Shown here: positions 9,136 through 18,026 of the stretch, in pieces | Layout: each line of letters starts with the position of its first letter | Position numbering within the stretch: position 1 is the stretch's first letter | NCBI GenBank assembly: GCA_036506275.1 | Contig: DASXSB010000111.1 | Coordinates: forward strand, 1 to 64,000 | Length of the DNA: 64,000 nt | Direction of reading: 5' to 3' | Source: DASXSB01 sp036506275 | GTDB lineage: Bacteria; Methylomirabilota; Methylomirabilia; Rokubacteriales; CSP1-6 | Translations under genes and position numbers: made by a program | Notes under the pieces: generated by a model | Databases searched by the model: none | Seen by the model: the letters and a program-made list of their open reading frames with translations, nothing else | Told to the model about the DNA's origin: nothing

Positions 9136-9764
9136 GCCTCGCCGCCCTGCCTTTCGGCGAGGAGCTCCGACTCCACGCCCGCGCCAACATCACGTGCCTC
9201 GAACGGCGAAGCGCCCCCGCCGACGGCTTGCACGCGGCGGCGGTGGCGGTGGTGATGCTGCCCGACGACGCCGGCCGCGCCTGCTTTCTTCTCACGCGGC
9301 GGGCGGCGGGACTGCGCGCGCACGCGCGCCAGTGGGCGCTGCCGGGCGGTCGTCTGGAGCCGGGAGAATCGCCGACGCAGGGCGCGCTGCGTGAGCTCGG
9401 CGAAGAGCTCGGTCTCGCACTCGACGCCTCCGCCGTGCTCGGGCTGCTCGACGACTATCCGACGCGGTCCGGATACGTGATCACGCCGGTCGTGGTGTGG
9501 GGTGGGGAGGGAGGCGACATCGTTCCGAACGCGGCGGAGGTGGCCGCCGCCTATCGCGTGCCGCTCGCCGACCTCGACGCGCCTGACGTGCCGCGCATGA
9601 TCACCATTCCCGAGTCCGACCGTCCCGTCATCCAGGTTCCGCTGCTGGGGACGCTCGTGCACGCGCCCACCGCCGCCGTGCTGTACCAGCTCCGCGAGGT
9701 GGTGATGCACGGGCGGCCCACGCGCGTTCACCATCTCGAGCAGCCGGTGTGGGCGTGGCGCTGA
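9132..9764 (+). CDS. NUDIX hydrolase, CoA-pyrophosphatase-like
   Basis: A 210-residue NUDIX protein. The Nudix box begins at GGRLEPGESPTQGALRELGE and continues into ELGL, giving a complete G-x5-E-x7-RE-x2-EE-x-G-x signature with all metal-binding glutamates. Size and the upstream segment (LLTRRAAGLRAHARQWALPGG) resemble CoA diphosphatases such as NudL, which split CoA or acyl-CoA into phosphopantetheine derivatives and adenosine phosphate. It overlaps the preceding glycosyltransferase by four bases (GTGA). The substrate is not certain. Confidence 0.8.
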   Translation: MSLAALPFGEELRLHARANITCLERRSAPADGLHAAAVAVVMLPDDAGRACFLLTRRAAGLRAHARQWALPGGRLEPGESPTQGALRELGEELGLALDASAVLGLLDDYPTRSGYVITPVVVWGGEGGDIVPNAAEVAAAYRVPLADLDAPDVPRMITIPESDRPVIQVPLLGTLVHAPTAAVLYQLREVVMHGRPTRVHHLEQPVWAWR

Positions 9765-9875
9765 GCGACTGACCCCGACCTCGAAGGCGGCGCGGCGGGC
9801 CGATTCCGCCTCGGCCGCGCGCCGCATCACTGTTCCTCGCGCCGCATCGACGCCGCCGGAGCGCGGGAACGGCCG

Positions 9876-9892
9876 TGCTACACTCCGCCGAC
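9876..9892 (+). promoter_or_regulatory. Extended -10 promoter for the peptide transporter operon
   Basis: TGC-TACACT (TG at 9876-9877, hexamer 9879-9884) is an extended -10 element. The expected start point near 9891 falls two bases before GTG 9893. An alternative GTG at 9875 lies inside this promoter and would not be on the mRNA, which is why 9893 is preferred as start. Confidence 0.45.
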
Positions 9893-10891
9893 GTGGGCAC
9901 CCTCCTCGAGGTGAAGTCCCTCCGTACCGAATTCGTCACGCGCGGCGGCGTCGTGCGCGCGGTGGACGACGTCTCCTGGGACGTCAACGAAGGCGAGACG
10001 GTGGCGCTGGTGGGCGAGTCCGGTTGCGGGAAGAGCGTGAGCGCGCTCTCCATCATGCGGCTGGTGGCGGCGCCGGCGGGACGGATCGTGAGCGGCGAGG
10101 TCCGCTTCAAGGGCAAGGATCTCCTGAAGCTGTCCGAGGAGGAGATGCGCCGCGTGCGCGGCCGCGAGATCGGGATGATCTTCCAGGAGCCGATGACGTC
10201 GCTCAATCCCGTCCTCACCATCGGCCGCCAGCTCACGGAAGGTCTCGAGATCCATCTCGGGCTGGCGCCCGCGCAGGCCCGCGCGCGTGCGGCCGAGCTG
10301 CTTGCCACCGTGGGCATCCCGGATCCGTCGCGCCGCCTGCGCCAGTATCCGCACCAGTTCAGCGGCGGGATGCGCCAGCGCATGATGATCGCGATGGCGC
10401 TCGCGTGCGAGCCCGCGCTCATCCTCGCCGACGAGCCCACCACCGCCCTCGACGTGACGATCCAGGCCCAGATCCTCGAGCTGATGCAAGATCTCTCGCG
10501 GCGCCTGGGTGTGGCGATGCTGATCATCACCCACAACCTCGGTGTGGTCGCGCGCTACGCGGACCGGGTGAACGTGATGTACGCGGGGAAGATCGTGGAA
10601 CGTGGCACCGCGCGCGAGCTTTACGCCAATCCGCGCCATCCCTACACGCTCGGCCTGCTGCGCTCCGTGCCCCGTCTCGACGAGGCGCGGCGGGCCCGCC
10701 TCGATCCCATCGCGGGGCAGCCGCCTGACCTCTCGCGCCTTCCGCCCGGGTGCTCGTTCGCGCCTCGCTGCACCTTCCGCGTGGAGCGGTGCACGCACGA
10801 GACGCCGCCGCTCCGGCCGGTGGCCGGCGCCGTCCACGTCAGCGCGTGCTGGGAAGCCGAGCGCCTCGCCGACGAGCCCGTTCATGCCTGA
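9893..10891 (+). CDS. dppD: Peptide ABC transporter ATP-binding protein, DppD/OppD type
   Basis: A 332-residue ATPase of dipeptide/oligopeptide importers. Walker A GESGCGKS is near residue 44, the ABC signature FSGGMRQRM near residue 161, and Walker [13 protein letters not shown] follows. The C-terminal oligopeptide-transporter extension has the Cys pattern [10 protein letters not shown], which in this family can bind an iron-sulfur cluster. It pairs with the DppF-type ATPase at 10884 and with the two permeases at 13629 and 14626. Substrate could be peptides or another small solute such as nickel, since these subfamilies are not separable by eye. Confidence 0.9.
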   Translation: MGTLLEVKSLRTEFVTRGGVVRAVDDVSWDVNEGETVALVGESGCGKSVSALSIMRLVAAPAGRIVSGEVRFKGKDLLKLSEEEMRRVRGREIGMIFQEPMTSLNPVLTIGRQLTEGLEIHLGLAPAQARARAAELLATVGIPDPSRRLRQYPHQFSGGMRQRMMIAMALACEPALILADEPTTALDVTIQAQILELMQDLSRRLGVAMLIITHNLGVVARYADRVNVMYAGKIVERGTARELYANPRHPYTLGLLRSVPRLDEARRARLDPIAGQPPDLSRLPPGCSFAPRCTFRVERCTHETPPLRPVAGAVHVSACWEAERLADEPVHA

Positions 10892-11861
10892 CGACGTCCT
10901 CCTGGACGTGCGCGGGCTCGTCAAGCATTTCGAAGTCGGCGGCGGTCTCTTCGGCGGACCCCGCGGCGTGGTGCGCGCCGTCGACGGCGTGAGCTTCACG
11001 CTCAGGCGCGGAGAGACGCTCGGGCTCGTGGGGGAGTCGGGCTGCGGCAAGACGACGACGGGGCGCTGCATCCTCCAGCTCGAGCGTCCTACCCGCGGCG
11101 AGATCCTCTTCGAGGGCCGCGATCTCACCACCGTCGACGACGCCGAGCTGCGAGCGGTGCGCCGGAAGATCCAGGTCATCTTCCAGGATCCCTACAGCTC
11201 GCTGAACCCGCGCATGACGGTGGGGCAGATCATCGCGGAGCCGCTCGCCGTGCACGGGATCGTGCCCGACCGCGCCCGCCGCGCCGCCCGCGTGCGCGAG
11301 CTCCTGTCCCACGTGGGCCTGCTCGCCGGCCACGCGCATCGCTATCCGCACGAGATGTCGGGCGGGCAGCGACAGCGCGTCGGCATCGCGCGCGCGCTCG
11401 CCATGGAACCGTCGCTCATCGTGTGCGACGAGCCCGTGTCCGCGCTCGACGTCTCCATCCAGGCTCAGATCATCAATCTGCTCGAAGATCTCCAGGCGGA
11501 GTTCGGCCTCACGTACCTGTTCATCGCGCACGATCTGTCGGTCGTCCGCCACATCTCGGACCGCGTGGCCGTCATGTACCTGGGGCGCATCGTCGAGCTG
11601 GCCGACCGGAAATCGCTCTACGACGAGCCGCTCCACCCCTATACCCGCGCGCTGCTCTCCGCCGTTCCCATCCCCGATCCCGAGCTGGAGGCACGGCGCG
11701 AGCGCATCGTCTTGGGAGGGGAAGTCCCGAGCCCGCTCAACCCACCCTCCGGGTGCGTGTTCCACCCGCGCTGTCCCATCGCCATCGATCGCTGTCCCAC
11801 GGTAGTGCCGGAGCTCCGGGAGGTGAAGCCGGGCCACTGGGCCGCCTGCATCCTGGCCTGA
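10884..11861 (+). CDS. dppF: Peptide ABC transporter ATP-binding protein, DppF/OppF type
   Basis: A 325-residue second ATPase of the importer. Walker [10 protein letters not shown], the typical [14 protein letters not shown] region, the signature [15 protein letters not shown] and Walker [15 protein letters not shown] are all intact. The C-terminal oligopeptide domain has [13 protein letters not shown] 10884 lies inside the end of the DppD gene (8-base overlap). A promoter for the binding protein follows 18 bases after its stop, so the ATPases and the solute-binding protein can be expressed separately. Confidence 0.9.
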   Translation: MPDDVLLDVRGLVKHFEVGGGLFGGPRGVVRAVDGVSFTLRRGETLGLVGESGCGKTTTGRCILQLERPTRGEILFEGRDLTTVDDAELRAVRRKIQVIFQDPYSSLNPRMTVGQIIAEPLAVHGIVPDRARRAARVRELLSHVGLLAGHAHRYPHEMSGGQRQRVGIARALAMEPSLIVCDEPVSALDVSIQAQIINLLEDLQAEFGLTYLFIAHDLSVVRHISDRVAVMYLGRIVELADRKSLYDEPLHPYTRALLSAVPIPDPELEARRERIVLGGEVPSPLNPPSGCVFHPRCPIAIDRCPTVVPELREVKPGHWAACILA

Positions 11862-11879
11862 CCACCGGGCCGCTTCTGC

Positions 11880-11908
11880 TTGACAGCGCCGCCGGCGCCC
11901 GGTACGGT
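11880..11908 (+). promoter_or_regulatory. Sigma-70-type promoter for the peptide-binding protein
   Basis: TTGACA (11880-11885), a 17-base spacer and TACGGT (11903-11908). The start would be near 11915, giving a leader of about 108 bases before the ATG at 12023. The -35 is perfect and the spacing optimal; the -10 matches at three of the conserved positions (T, A and final T). Confidence 0.55.
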
Positions 11909-12022
11909 GTCGGAACCTTCCGTAGTCATTGACGATTTGATCCGGCATCAGGTAGTTCTCAACCACAGATGGGAGACGGTCTGGCTCGCGGGACGCGCGG
12001 GGCCGACCGGGGAGGATCCTTC

Positions 12023-13618
12023 ATGCGACGCCTTTCGGGTCTGGTCATCGCGGTCCTGGCCCTCGTCTGCGCACTGCCGGCCGCGGCGCAGGAGAAGCCG
12101 CGCTACGGCGGCGAGCTCGTGTTCGTGGTGCCCTCGAACCCGCCCTCTTTCGACGCGCACCGGGAGGAGACGTTCGGCACGATCCATCCCATCGCGCCGC
12201 ACTACAACACGCTGCTCCGCACCGATCCCCACGACAAGACGGGGACGAAGGTCGCTCCCGACCTCGCGGAGTCCTGGACGATCTCGAAGGACGGTCGCAC
12301 CTACACGCTGAAGCTGCGCCACGGCGTCAAGTTCCACGACGGGAGCGAGTTCACGAGCAAGGACGCCAAGGCGAGCTACGACAAGATCATCTTTCCTGCC
12401 GCCGGCGTCGCCTCCAACCGCAAGGGCGAGTACCAGGACGTGGAGGCCATACAGGCGCCCGATCCGTACACGATCGTGTTCCGGCTCAAGTGGCCGTCCG
12501 CCTCGTTCCTGAACTCGCTCGCGTCGCCGTGGAACTGGATCTACAAGGCGGACATCCTGTCCCAGGACATGCGCTGGTACGAGACGCACGTCATGGGGAC
12601 CGGCCCGTTCATCTTCGTCGAGCACGTGAAGGGCTCGCACTGGGTCGGCAAGAAGAACCCGAACTACTGGGACAAGGGGAAACCGTACCTCGACGGCTAT
12701 CGCGCCATCTTCATCACCGACTCCGCCGCCCAGGTGGCCGCCGTTCGCGGTGAGCGCGCCATGATCCAGTTCCGCGGCTTCGCGCCCTCCGAGCGCGACA
12801 GCCTCGTGCAGGCCCTCGGCAACAAGATCACGGTGCAGGAGAGCCCCTGGAACTGCCTGATCCTGATCGCCATGAATCACGAGAAGAAACCGTGGGACGA
12901 CAAGCGCGTGCGGCGTGCCCTCACGCTCGCGCTCGACCGCTATCAGGGCTCGGCCGCCCTCTCCAAGATCGCCATCGTGAAAGAGGTCGGCGGCGTGCAG
13001 GTGCCGGGGACGATCTTCGCGACTCCACCCGCGGAGCTCGAGAAGCTCGCCGGCTACTCGCACGACATCAACAAGGCGCGCGCGGAAGCGCGTCGGCTGC
13101 TCAAGGAGGCGGGCGTTCCCGACGGGTTCTCGTTCGTCTACAAGAACCGCGGCGTGCCGATGCCGTACGAGCCGGTGGGCGTGTGGCTCATCGATCAATG
13201 GCGCCAGATCGGGCTCAACGTGCGGCAGGAAGTGGTCGAGGCGGCCGCCTACTACGGTCAGGTGCTACGACCGGGGAACTTCGACGTCGCCGCCGACTTC
13301 CAGTGCGGCTACACGGTGGAGCCCGACCTCGACCTCTACAAGTTCACCTCCAAGGACAAGAACGCCGCCAACTACAGCCGCTATACCGACGCCGTCCTCG
13401 ACGAGCTCTACGAGAAGCAGGGGAAGGCAGTGGAGGCCGAGGAGCGGAAGAAGTACATCCGCGAATTCGAGAAGCGGCTCCTGGACGACGAGGTCCACTA
13501 CATCTACACGCTCCAGTGGCATCGCATCATCCCGCACAGCTCCAGGGTCAAGGGGTGGATGATCACGCCCAGCCACTACCTGAACCAGCAGCTCGACGCC
13601 GTGTGGCTGTCGGAGTAG
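12023..13618 (+). CDS. Peptide ABC transporter substrate-binding protein
   Basis: A 531-residue SBP family 5 protein (DppA/OppA type). An N-terminal signal peptide (MRR, hydrophobic core, cleavage near AAAQ about residue 23) directs it to the periplasm; no lipobox is seen. The family motifs are present: YGGELVF at the mature N terminus, PDLAESWTISKDGRTYTLKL, HDGSEFTSKDAKASYDKI. The start at 12023 is supported by GGGGAGG at 12008-12014. It should deliver peptides or related solutes to the permeases encoded just downstream. Confidence 0.9.
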   Translation: MRRLSGLVIAVLALVCALPAAAQEKPRYGGELVFVVPSNPPSFDAHREETFGTIHPIAPHYNTLLRTDPHDKTGTKVAPDLAESWTISKDGRTYTLKLRHGVKFHDGSEFTSKDAKASYDKIIFPAAGVASNRKGEYQDVEAIQAPDPYTIVFRLKWPSASFLNSLASPWNWIYKADILSQDMRWYETHVMGTGPFIFVEHVKGSHWVGKKNPNYWDKGKPYLDGYRAIFITDSAAQVAAVRGERAMIQFRGFAPSERDSLVQALGNKITVQESPWNCLILIAMNHEKKPWDDKRVRRALTLALDRYQGSAALSKIAIVKEVGGVQVPGTIFATPPAELEKLAGYSHDINKARAEARRLLKEAGVPDGFSFVYKNRGVPMPYEPVGVWLIDQWRQIGLNVRQEVVEAAAYYGQVLRPGNFDVAADFQCGYTVEPDLDLYKFTSKDKNAANYSRYTDAVLDELYEKQGKAVEAEERKKYIREFEKRLLDDEVHYIYTLQWHRIIPHSSRVKGWMITPSHYLNQQLDAVWLSE

Positions 13619-13628
13619 GCGCGCGGGC

Positions 13629-14582
13629 GTGCTGCGCTACATCGTCAAGCGCGTGCTCCTGATGATCCCGACGCTGATCGGCGTCGCCGTGCTCATCTTC
13701 TTCCTCATGCGGGTGGTGCCCGGCGACGTCGTCGAGCTGCGGTTCGCGGGGGAGAGCGCCTTCGCCTCCAAGGAGAACCTCGCCATCGAGCGTGCGCGCC
13801 TGGGCCTCGATCAGCCCTTGTGGAAGCAGTTCGTCACGTGGATGACGGGGATCATGCGCTTCGATTTCGGCACGTCGATGTGGACGGGCTCGCCGATCTC
13901 GGAAGAGATCCGCCTCCGCTTCGCGCTCAGCCTCCAGCTCAGCATCATGGCCACCATCGTGGCCGTGCTCCTCGCCATCCCTCTCGGCGTGCTGGCCGCC
14001 CTCAAGCAGGACACGTGGGTGGACTACGCCGTGCGCATCTTCTCCATCGCCGGGCTCTCCATGCCCTCCTTCTGGCTCGGCATCGTCTTCATCCTCGGGC
14101 TCCTCATCGTGTTCAAATGGCTGCCGCCCATGGTGTACACGCCCTTTTGGGTGAGTCCCGTGCAGAACCTCGCGCAGCTCATCTGGCCCGCCCTCGCCGT
14201 CGGGTACCGCTACTCCGCGGTGGCCACCCGCATGACCCGCTCCGCCATGCTCGAGGTGCTCCGGGAGGACTACATCCGCACCGCCCGCGCGAAAGGCCTC
14301 TGGCAGAACCTGATCCTCTCCCGCCACGCGCTCAAGAACGCCATGTTGCCCGTCCTCACCGTCATCGCCCTCGAGTTCGCGTTCCTCATGGGCGGGCTCG
14401 TCGTCACCGAGCAGGTCTTCAACCTCAACGGGCTCGGCATGCTCTTCGTGGAGTCGGTGGCGCACCGCGACTACACGCTGACGCAGGCGCTCGTCCTCCT
14501 CGTCGCCTTCGTCTTCATCTTCGTCAACTTCGCCGTCGATCTCGCGTACGCGTGGATCGACCCCCGCATCCGGTTCCGATGA
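13629..14582 (+). CDS. dppB: Peptide ABC transporter permease, DppB type
   Basis: A 317-residue integral membrane protein with about six membrane helices. The N terminus MLRYIVKRVLLMIPTLIGV is typical of DppB/GsiC. The coupling loop EDYIRTARAKGL, which contacts the ATPases, is conserved near residues 213-224. GTG start 10 bases after the binding-protein stop. It forms the channel with the DppC-type permease that follows. Confidence 0.9.
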   Translation: MLRYIVKRVLLMIPTLIGVAVLIFFLMRVVPGDVVELRFAGESAFASKENLAIERARLGLDQPLWKQFVTWMTGIMRFDFGTSMWTGSPISEEIRLRFALSLQLSIMATIVAVLLAIPLGVLAALKQDTWVDYAVRIFSIAGLSMPSFWLGIVFILGLLIVFKWLPPMVYTPFWVSPVQNLAQLIWPALAVGYRYSAVATRMTRSAMLEVLREDYIRTARAKGLWQNLILSRHALKNAMLPVLTVIALEFAFLMGGLVVTEQVFNLNGLGMLFVESVAHRDYTLTQALVLLVAFVFIFVNFAVDLAYAWIDPRIRFR

Positions 14583-14625
14583 CCGCGCGCGCGCACGGCG
14601 GCGCCCGCGGGGAGGTGGAGTCGTC

Positions 14626-15522
14626 ATGGCGGTGACTGCGGATCGCGTGGAGGCGCTCGGTGTCGAGGAGCGGCGCCGCGGCTGGGTCGACGTCACCTGG
14701 GAGTTCTGCCGCAAGCGCCCGCTGGGTGCGATGGGCGCCGCCGTCGTGCTCCTGAATCTCCTGGTGGCGGTGGCCGCCAACGTCCTCGCTCCCTACGATC
14801 CCGTCACCACCGACTACGCCGCCATGCTGGCGGCGCCGTCGCGCGCGCACTGGCTCGGCACCGACGCCTTCGGGCGCGACGTGCTGTCGCGCATCATCTA
14901 CGGCTCGCGCACGGCGATGCTGGTCGGGTTTTCGTGCGCGTTCGTGGGCGCCACCCTGGGCGCGGTGATCGGCGTCACCAGCGCCTACTTCGGCGGGAAG
15001 GTCGACCTCTTCATCCAGCGCTTCATGGACATCTTCCTCGCCTTCCCGCTCATCATCCTCGCCCTCGCGGTGGTGGCCATTCTCGGCACCGGGATCAGCA
15101 ACGTGATCCTCGCCATCACGATTCCGATGATCCCGCGCGCGGCGCTGGTGGCGCGCTCGAGCGCGCTCGCCATTCGCGAAATGCCGTACATCGATGCCGC
15201 CCGCGCGTCCGGGTTCCGCCATCACCGGATCGTGCTGCGCCACATGCTGCCGAACGTGATGGCGTCCTACCTCATCATGCTCACGGCGTTCCTCGGCCAG
15301 GCCATTCTGCTGGAGGCGTCGCTCTCGTTCCTCGGACTCGGGGTGGCGGAGCCGGTGGCGGCGTGGGGATTGATGCTCCGCGGCGCCGCCGTGCAGTTCG
15401 CGGAATCGGCGCCGTGGATGGCGCTCTTTCCGGGGCTGGCCATCAGCCTCGCCGTCTTCGCCTTCAACCTGTTCGGGGACTCCCTGCGCGATGCTCTCGA
15501 CCCGCGTTTGCGGACGCAGTGA
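14626..15522 (+). CDS. dppC: Peptide ABC transporter permease, DppC type
   Basis: A 298-residue membrane protein with the DppC layout: an N-terminal cytoplasmic tail, a first helix, the periplasmic segment HWLGTDAFGRDVLSRIIYG, and then the conserved permease core with the coupling loop REMPYIDAARASGF. A strong ribosome binding site (GGGGAGGTGGAG at 14609-14620) precedes ATG 14626. It is the last gene of the importer; a new promoter for the ferredoxin begins right after its stop. Confidence 0.9.
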   Translation: MAVTADRVEALGVEERRRGWVDVTWEFCRKRPLGAMGAAVVLLNLLVAVAANVLAPYDPVTTDYAAMLAAPSRAHWLGTDAFGRDVLSRIIYGSRTAMLVGFSCAFVGATLGAVIGVTSAYFGGKVDLFIQRFMDIFLAFPLIILALAVVAILGTGISNVILAITIPMIPRAALVARSSALAIREMPYIDAARASGFRHHRIVLRHMLPNVMASYLIMLTAFLGQAILLEASLSFLGLGVAEPVAAWGLMLRGAAVQFAESAPWMALFPGLAISLAVFAFNLFGDSLRDALDPRLRTQ

Positions 15523-15534
15523 GAGCGCCCGAAC

Positions 15535-15563
15535 TTGACACAATGAGTCGATTCGTATAGAAA
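15535..15563 (+). promoter_or_regulatory. Promoter of the ferredoxin gene
   Basis: Perfect TTGACA at 15535-15540. The downstream AT-rich block reads GTATAGAAAT; TATAGA (15556-15561) gives a 15-base spacer and TAGAAA (15558-15563) a 17-base spacer. Either gives a leader of about 40 bases containing GGGAGG before the ATG at 15612. Confidence 0.55.
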
Positions 15564-15611
15564 TCTGGCTGGTCTGACCGCTCTCGCGGAGTCCACTACC
15601 GGGAGGCCCGA

Positions 15612-15878
15612 ATGCCGTACATCATTGCGGAGCCGTGCATCAACGTCAAGGACAAGGCGTGTGTCGAGGTCTGCCCGGTGGACTGCATCTACGAGGGGAA
15701 GGACCAGCTCTTCATCCATCCCGACGAGTGCATCGACTGCGGGGCGTGCGAGCCGGTGTGCCCGGTGAAGGCGATCTTCGCCGAGGACGAGACGCCCGAT
15801 CAGTGGAAGAGCTTCATCGAGCTGAACAAGCAATTCTTCAAGGACAACCCGGGAGTGCAGCCGGCCACCAAGGCCTGA
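15612..15878 (+). CDS. fdxA: Seven-iron-type ferredoxin
   Basis: An 88-residue ferredoxin. The first cluster segment is C9-x7-C17-x3-C21 followed by PVDC, and the second is C-x2-C-x2-C-x3-CP (CIDCGACEPVCP). This arrangement fits the FdxA family with one [3Fe-4S] and one [4Fe-4S] cluster. The C-terminal helix (DQWKSFIELNKQFF) is also FdxA-like. It is monocistronic, with its own promoter and a Rho-independent terminator. The redox partner is unknown. Confidence 0.9.
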   Translation: MPYIIAEPCINVKDKACVEVCPVDCIYEGKDQLFIHPDECIDCGACEPVCPVKAIFAEDETPDQWKSFIELNKQFFKDNPGVQPATKA

Positions 15879-15901
15879 GCAGGACTCGCCGCCGTTCTCC
15901 A

Positions 15902-15932
15902 GGGCCCCGCACGCGGGGCCCTTTCCTTTTCT
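15902..15932 (+). terminator. Rho-independent terminator after ferredoxin
   Basis: A perfect 9-base-pair stem, GGGCCCCGC (15902-15910) with GCGGGGCCC (15913-15921), followed by the T-rich run TTTCCTTTTCT. It is the clearest intrinsic terminator in the window. Confidence 0.85.
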
Positions 15933-16057
15933 GTGCCCACTCGTATTCGTGCCCCACTCATCTTTGTGCCCAGTCATCGCGGCACGCCGCCCGCAACGCT
16001 GGGCATCACGGGCGGTCGTGTGCGCGCGTTCGCCGCGTAATTTCGGCGCAACCGGCG

Positions 16058-16073
16058 TGGCACATCGCTTGCC
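16058..16073 (+). promoter_or_regulatory. Sigma-54 (-24/-12) promoter
   Basis: TGGCACATCGCTTGCC matches the sigma-54 consensus TGGCAC-R-N4-TTGC at every fixed position, with correct GG-N10-GC spacing. The start would be near 16084, three bases before ATG 16087 and twelve before ATG 16096 of the Fis-like gene. Confidence 0.75.
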
Positions 16074-16086
16074 CTTTGCGCGCCGC

Positions 16087-16320
16087 ATGCACACCATGAC
16101 GACCGCCGCCGTCACGCCCGCGTCGCGCCCGATCGGCTATCACGGCGCCGTGTACGACTTCAAGCGCCGGCTCATCGAAGCCACTCTCCACCAGGCCCGC
16201 GGCAACCGCACGCACGCCGCGCGCGCGCTCGGACTTCAGCGCACGTACCTCCTGCGCCTGATGCGTGATCTCGCCGTGGCAGCGCCGCCGCCGCCCCCGC
16301 GCGGCCGGCGGTCGGCATAG
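16087..16320 (+). CDS. Small Fis-type helix-turn-helix protein
   Basis: A 77-residue protein (74 if ATG 16096 is used). Residues about 18-58 form a Fis-like DNA-binding domain: a helix DFKRRLIEATLHQARGNRT, then AARALGLQRTYLLRLMRDL, which is the helix-turn-helix found at the C terminus of NtrC-type sigma-54 activators. The receiver and AAA+ parts of an activator are absent, so it is an orphan DNA-binding module with a Pro/Arg-rich tail. It sits behind a sigma-54 promoter, so it may modulate sigma-54 genes or repress itself. Monocistronic; the next gene is convergent. Confidence 0.75.
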   Translation: MHTMTTAAVTPASRPIGYHGAVYDFKRRLIEATLHQARGNRTHAARALGLQRTYLLRLMRDLAVAAPPPPPRGRRSA

Positions 16321-16344
16321 CGCCTCAGAAGCGTGCGCCGCGAC

Positions 16345-16380
16345 GACGGCGGCCGTGACGCCGTCCCCGCGCGAGCGCGG
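16345..16380. other. Two hairpins between convergent genes
   Basis: GACGGCG (16345-16351) pairs with CGCCGTC (16359-16365), and CCGCGC (16367-16372) pairs with GCGCGG (16375-16380). They lie just after the stop of the Fis-like gene and reach to the stop of the minus-strand gene. There is no T-run, so this is a possible bidirectional transcript end rather than a classic terminator. Confidence 0.3.
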
Positions 16381-17937
16381 TCAGATCGAGAGCGCCTCCC
16401 CGAAGCGGCGATAGCACTCGAGGTGGTCGCCGTACTTCCTGTGGCCGGCCGTGTGCTTGGCCTGCGCCAGCAGCAGTCGGTCGCGATCGTGGGCGCGCGT
16501 CTTGCCGTAGTCCTCGAGCAGCGAGAGACCGAGCTCCTGGTTGTGCGGATCGTTGCCAACTTCGACGGCGGCGCTGGCGAGCGTCTGGATGAGGGGCGCG
16601 CGGTCGTGGCCGCCGGCCAGGTAGGTCGCGGTGAGCGCGACCGCCTCGTCCGCCCTCAACGCGAGCAACGTCCCTTCGAGCTTCTCGAGGAGCTGACGCG
16701 CGGACCATCCCGCGGCGCCGGGCGGTGCCGTCAGCGTCCGCCGTCCGAAATTGTTGGGCGTGTCCCGCTGATGCTCGGCGGCGTGCTGAATGAAGCTGGC
16801 GGCGACGAACAGGAGCTTCAGCCGGTGCGGATGCTGGAACGTGTCGTAGAACCAGGCCAGCGTGTTGCAGTACTCGTAGCCGTGCTGGGACATCGAGTAG
16901 TTGTTGACGTCGCCGGTCTCGAGGATCACCTGCGCGGACGCGATCTGGATGGCGTCGAGGATCCGCCGCGGCGCCGCGCCGCCCTGGAGCAGCGCCACGA
17001 TCGACTCGATCACGTTGATCTCGCGCCCGCGCGTGATCACCTCGACCAGCATCGCCTCCTCGGCCGGCGTGAGGGCGCCTTCCTGCTTCAGGAGCTCGAC
17101 GTCGCGCCCGTCGAGAACGTTCTGGACGACGTTGCAGCCCATCTCGTAGGTCGAGTACCAGCGCGGTCCCACCGCGAGGTCGGGCACGCCCGCGTAGAGC
17201 ACGCTGTGGGCGGTGTCCCAGCCCAGCGCTTCGCCCAGCTCGATGGTGGCACGGGCGCGGTACGCCTTGTGCCCGGTCGTGTAGGAGCGGTTGTGGAGCA
17301 TCCGGTCCTGCACGTCGATGAGGCCGGCGAACGCGAGGTGGGCGAGCACGTCACGGCGGTGCGGCGGCTCTTTCATCAACCCGAGAAACACGCGGTACGC
17401 CGGGAGAACCTCGCCCCGTTGCACCAGCGTGAGCCAGTGATTGAGGCGCTCGCGGAGCGTCCCTTCCGTGGCGAGCGGCTCCTGATCGGGCCAGTGGATC
17501 TGGGGCGCGGGCGGCTCCTGGTTGACGGTGATGTCGTAGAGCCGCGTGTAGTGGCCGGGCGCCTTGCCGAGGAGCTGGTTCCACGGATCGAGCCCCGTCG
17601 GCATGTACCAGACCGTCTGCGCGAGGGGCAGCCATGAGAGCTCGGGTCGCACCATCGCCATCAGCGGGAGCCCCACGCGCTCGCTGAGCAGGCAGTGATC
17701 GTTGTTGACGAACTTCACGACGCCGTCGTCGAGCCGCTGGTGGTAGGGCACGTGGGTGTACGGCGCATGAATGCGCACCGTCTCGCGAACGATCTCCGTC
17801 GCCGGCCGATCCTGCCTGATGAGTCCGTAGAGCACGTCGCTGGCGCCCTTCTGGTCGCGCGCGAGGATGCGCTCTTCGAGGCGGGCATAATCGGCGGTGG
17901 GAATCGTCCCCGCGCCGCTCGGTGCTGTCGTGGCCAT
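16381..17937 (-). CDS. Large predicted helical protein of unrecognised family
   Basis: A 518-residue soluble protein without signal peptide or membrane segment. It looks mostly alpha-helical and is unusually rich in His, Tyr and Trp in conserved-looking patches: IHAPYTHVPYHQRLDDG near residue 62, then WYMPTGLDPWNQLLG, MLHNRSYTTGHKAYRA, and YSMSQHGYEYCNTLAWFYDT in the C-terminal half. Such patches could bind metal or heme, and the general look recalls questin-oxidase-like proteins, but I cannot assign a family. It is single, convergent with the Fis-like gene and followed upstream by the metzincin gene on the same strand. Confidence 0.8.
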   Translation of the reverse strand: MATTAPSGAGTIPTADYARLEERILARDQKGASDVLYGLIRQDRPATEIVRETVRIHAPYTHVPYHQRLDDGVVKFVNNDHCLLSERVGLPLMAMVRPELSWLPLAQTVWYMPTGLDPWNQLLGKAPGHYTRLYDITVNQEPPAPQIHWPDQEPLATEGTLRERLNHWLTLVQRGEVLPAYRVFLGLMKEPPHRRDVLAHLAFAGLIDVQDRMLHNRSYTTGHKAYRARATIELGEALGWDTAHSVLYAGVPDLAVGPRWYSTYEMGCNVVQNVLDGRDVELLKQEGALTPAEEAMLVEVITRGREINVIESIVALLQGGAAPRRILDAIQIASAQVILETGDVNNYSMSQHGYEYCNTLAWFYDTFQHPHRLKLLFVAASFIQHAAEHQRDTPNNFGRRTLTAPPGAAGWSARQLLEKLEGTLLALRADEAVALTATYLAGGHDRAPLIQTLASAAVEVGNDPHNQELGLSLLEDYGKTRAHDRDRLLLAQAKHTAGHRKYGDHLECYRRFGEALSI

Positions 17938-18026
17938 CGCGTCCTCACCTTCCCCGGACTGCGGTCATCTTGACGTTCCGTCGTCCCCGCGCTGCCATCG
18001 CGGGCGACGCGCCCGCGCGCCGGCGT

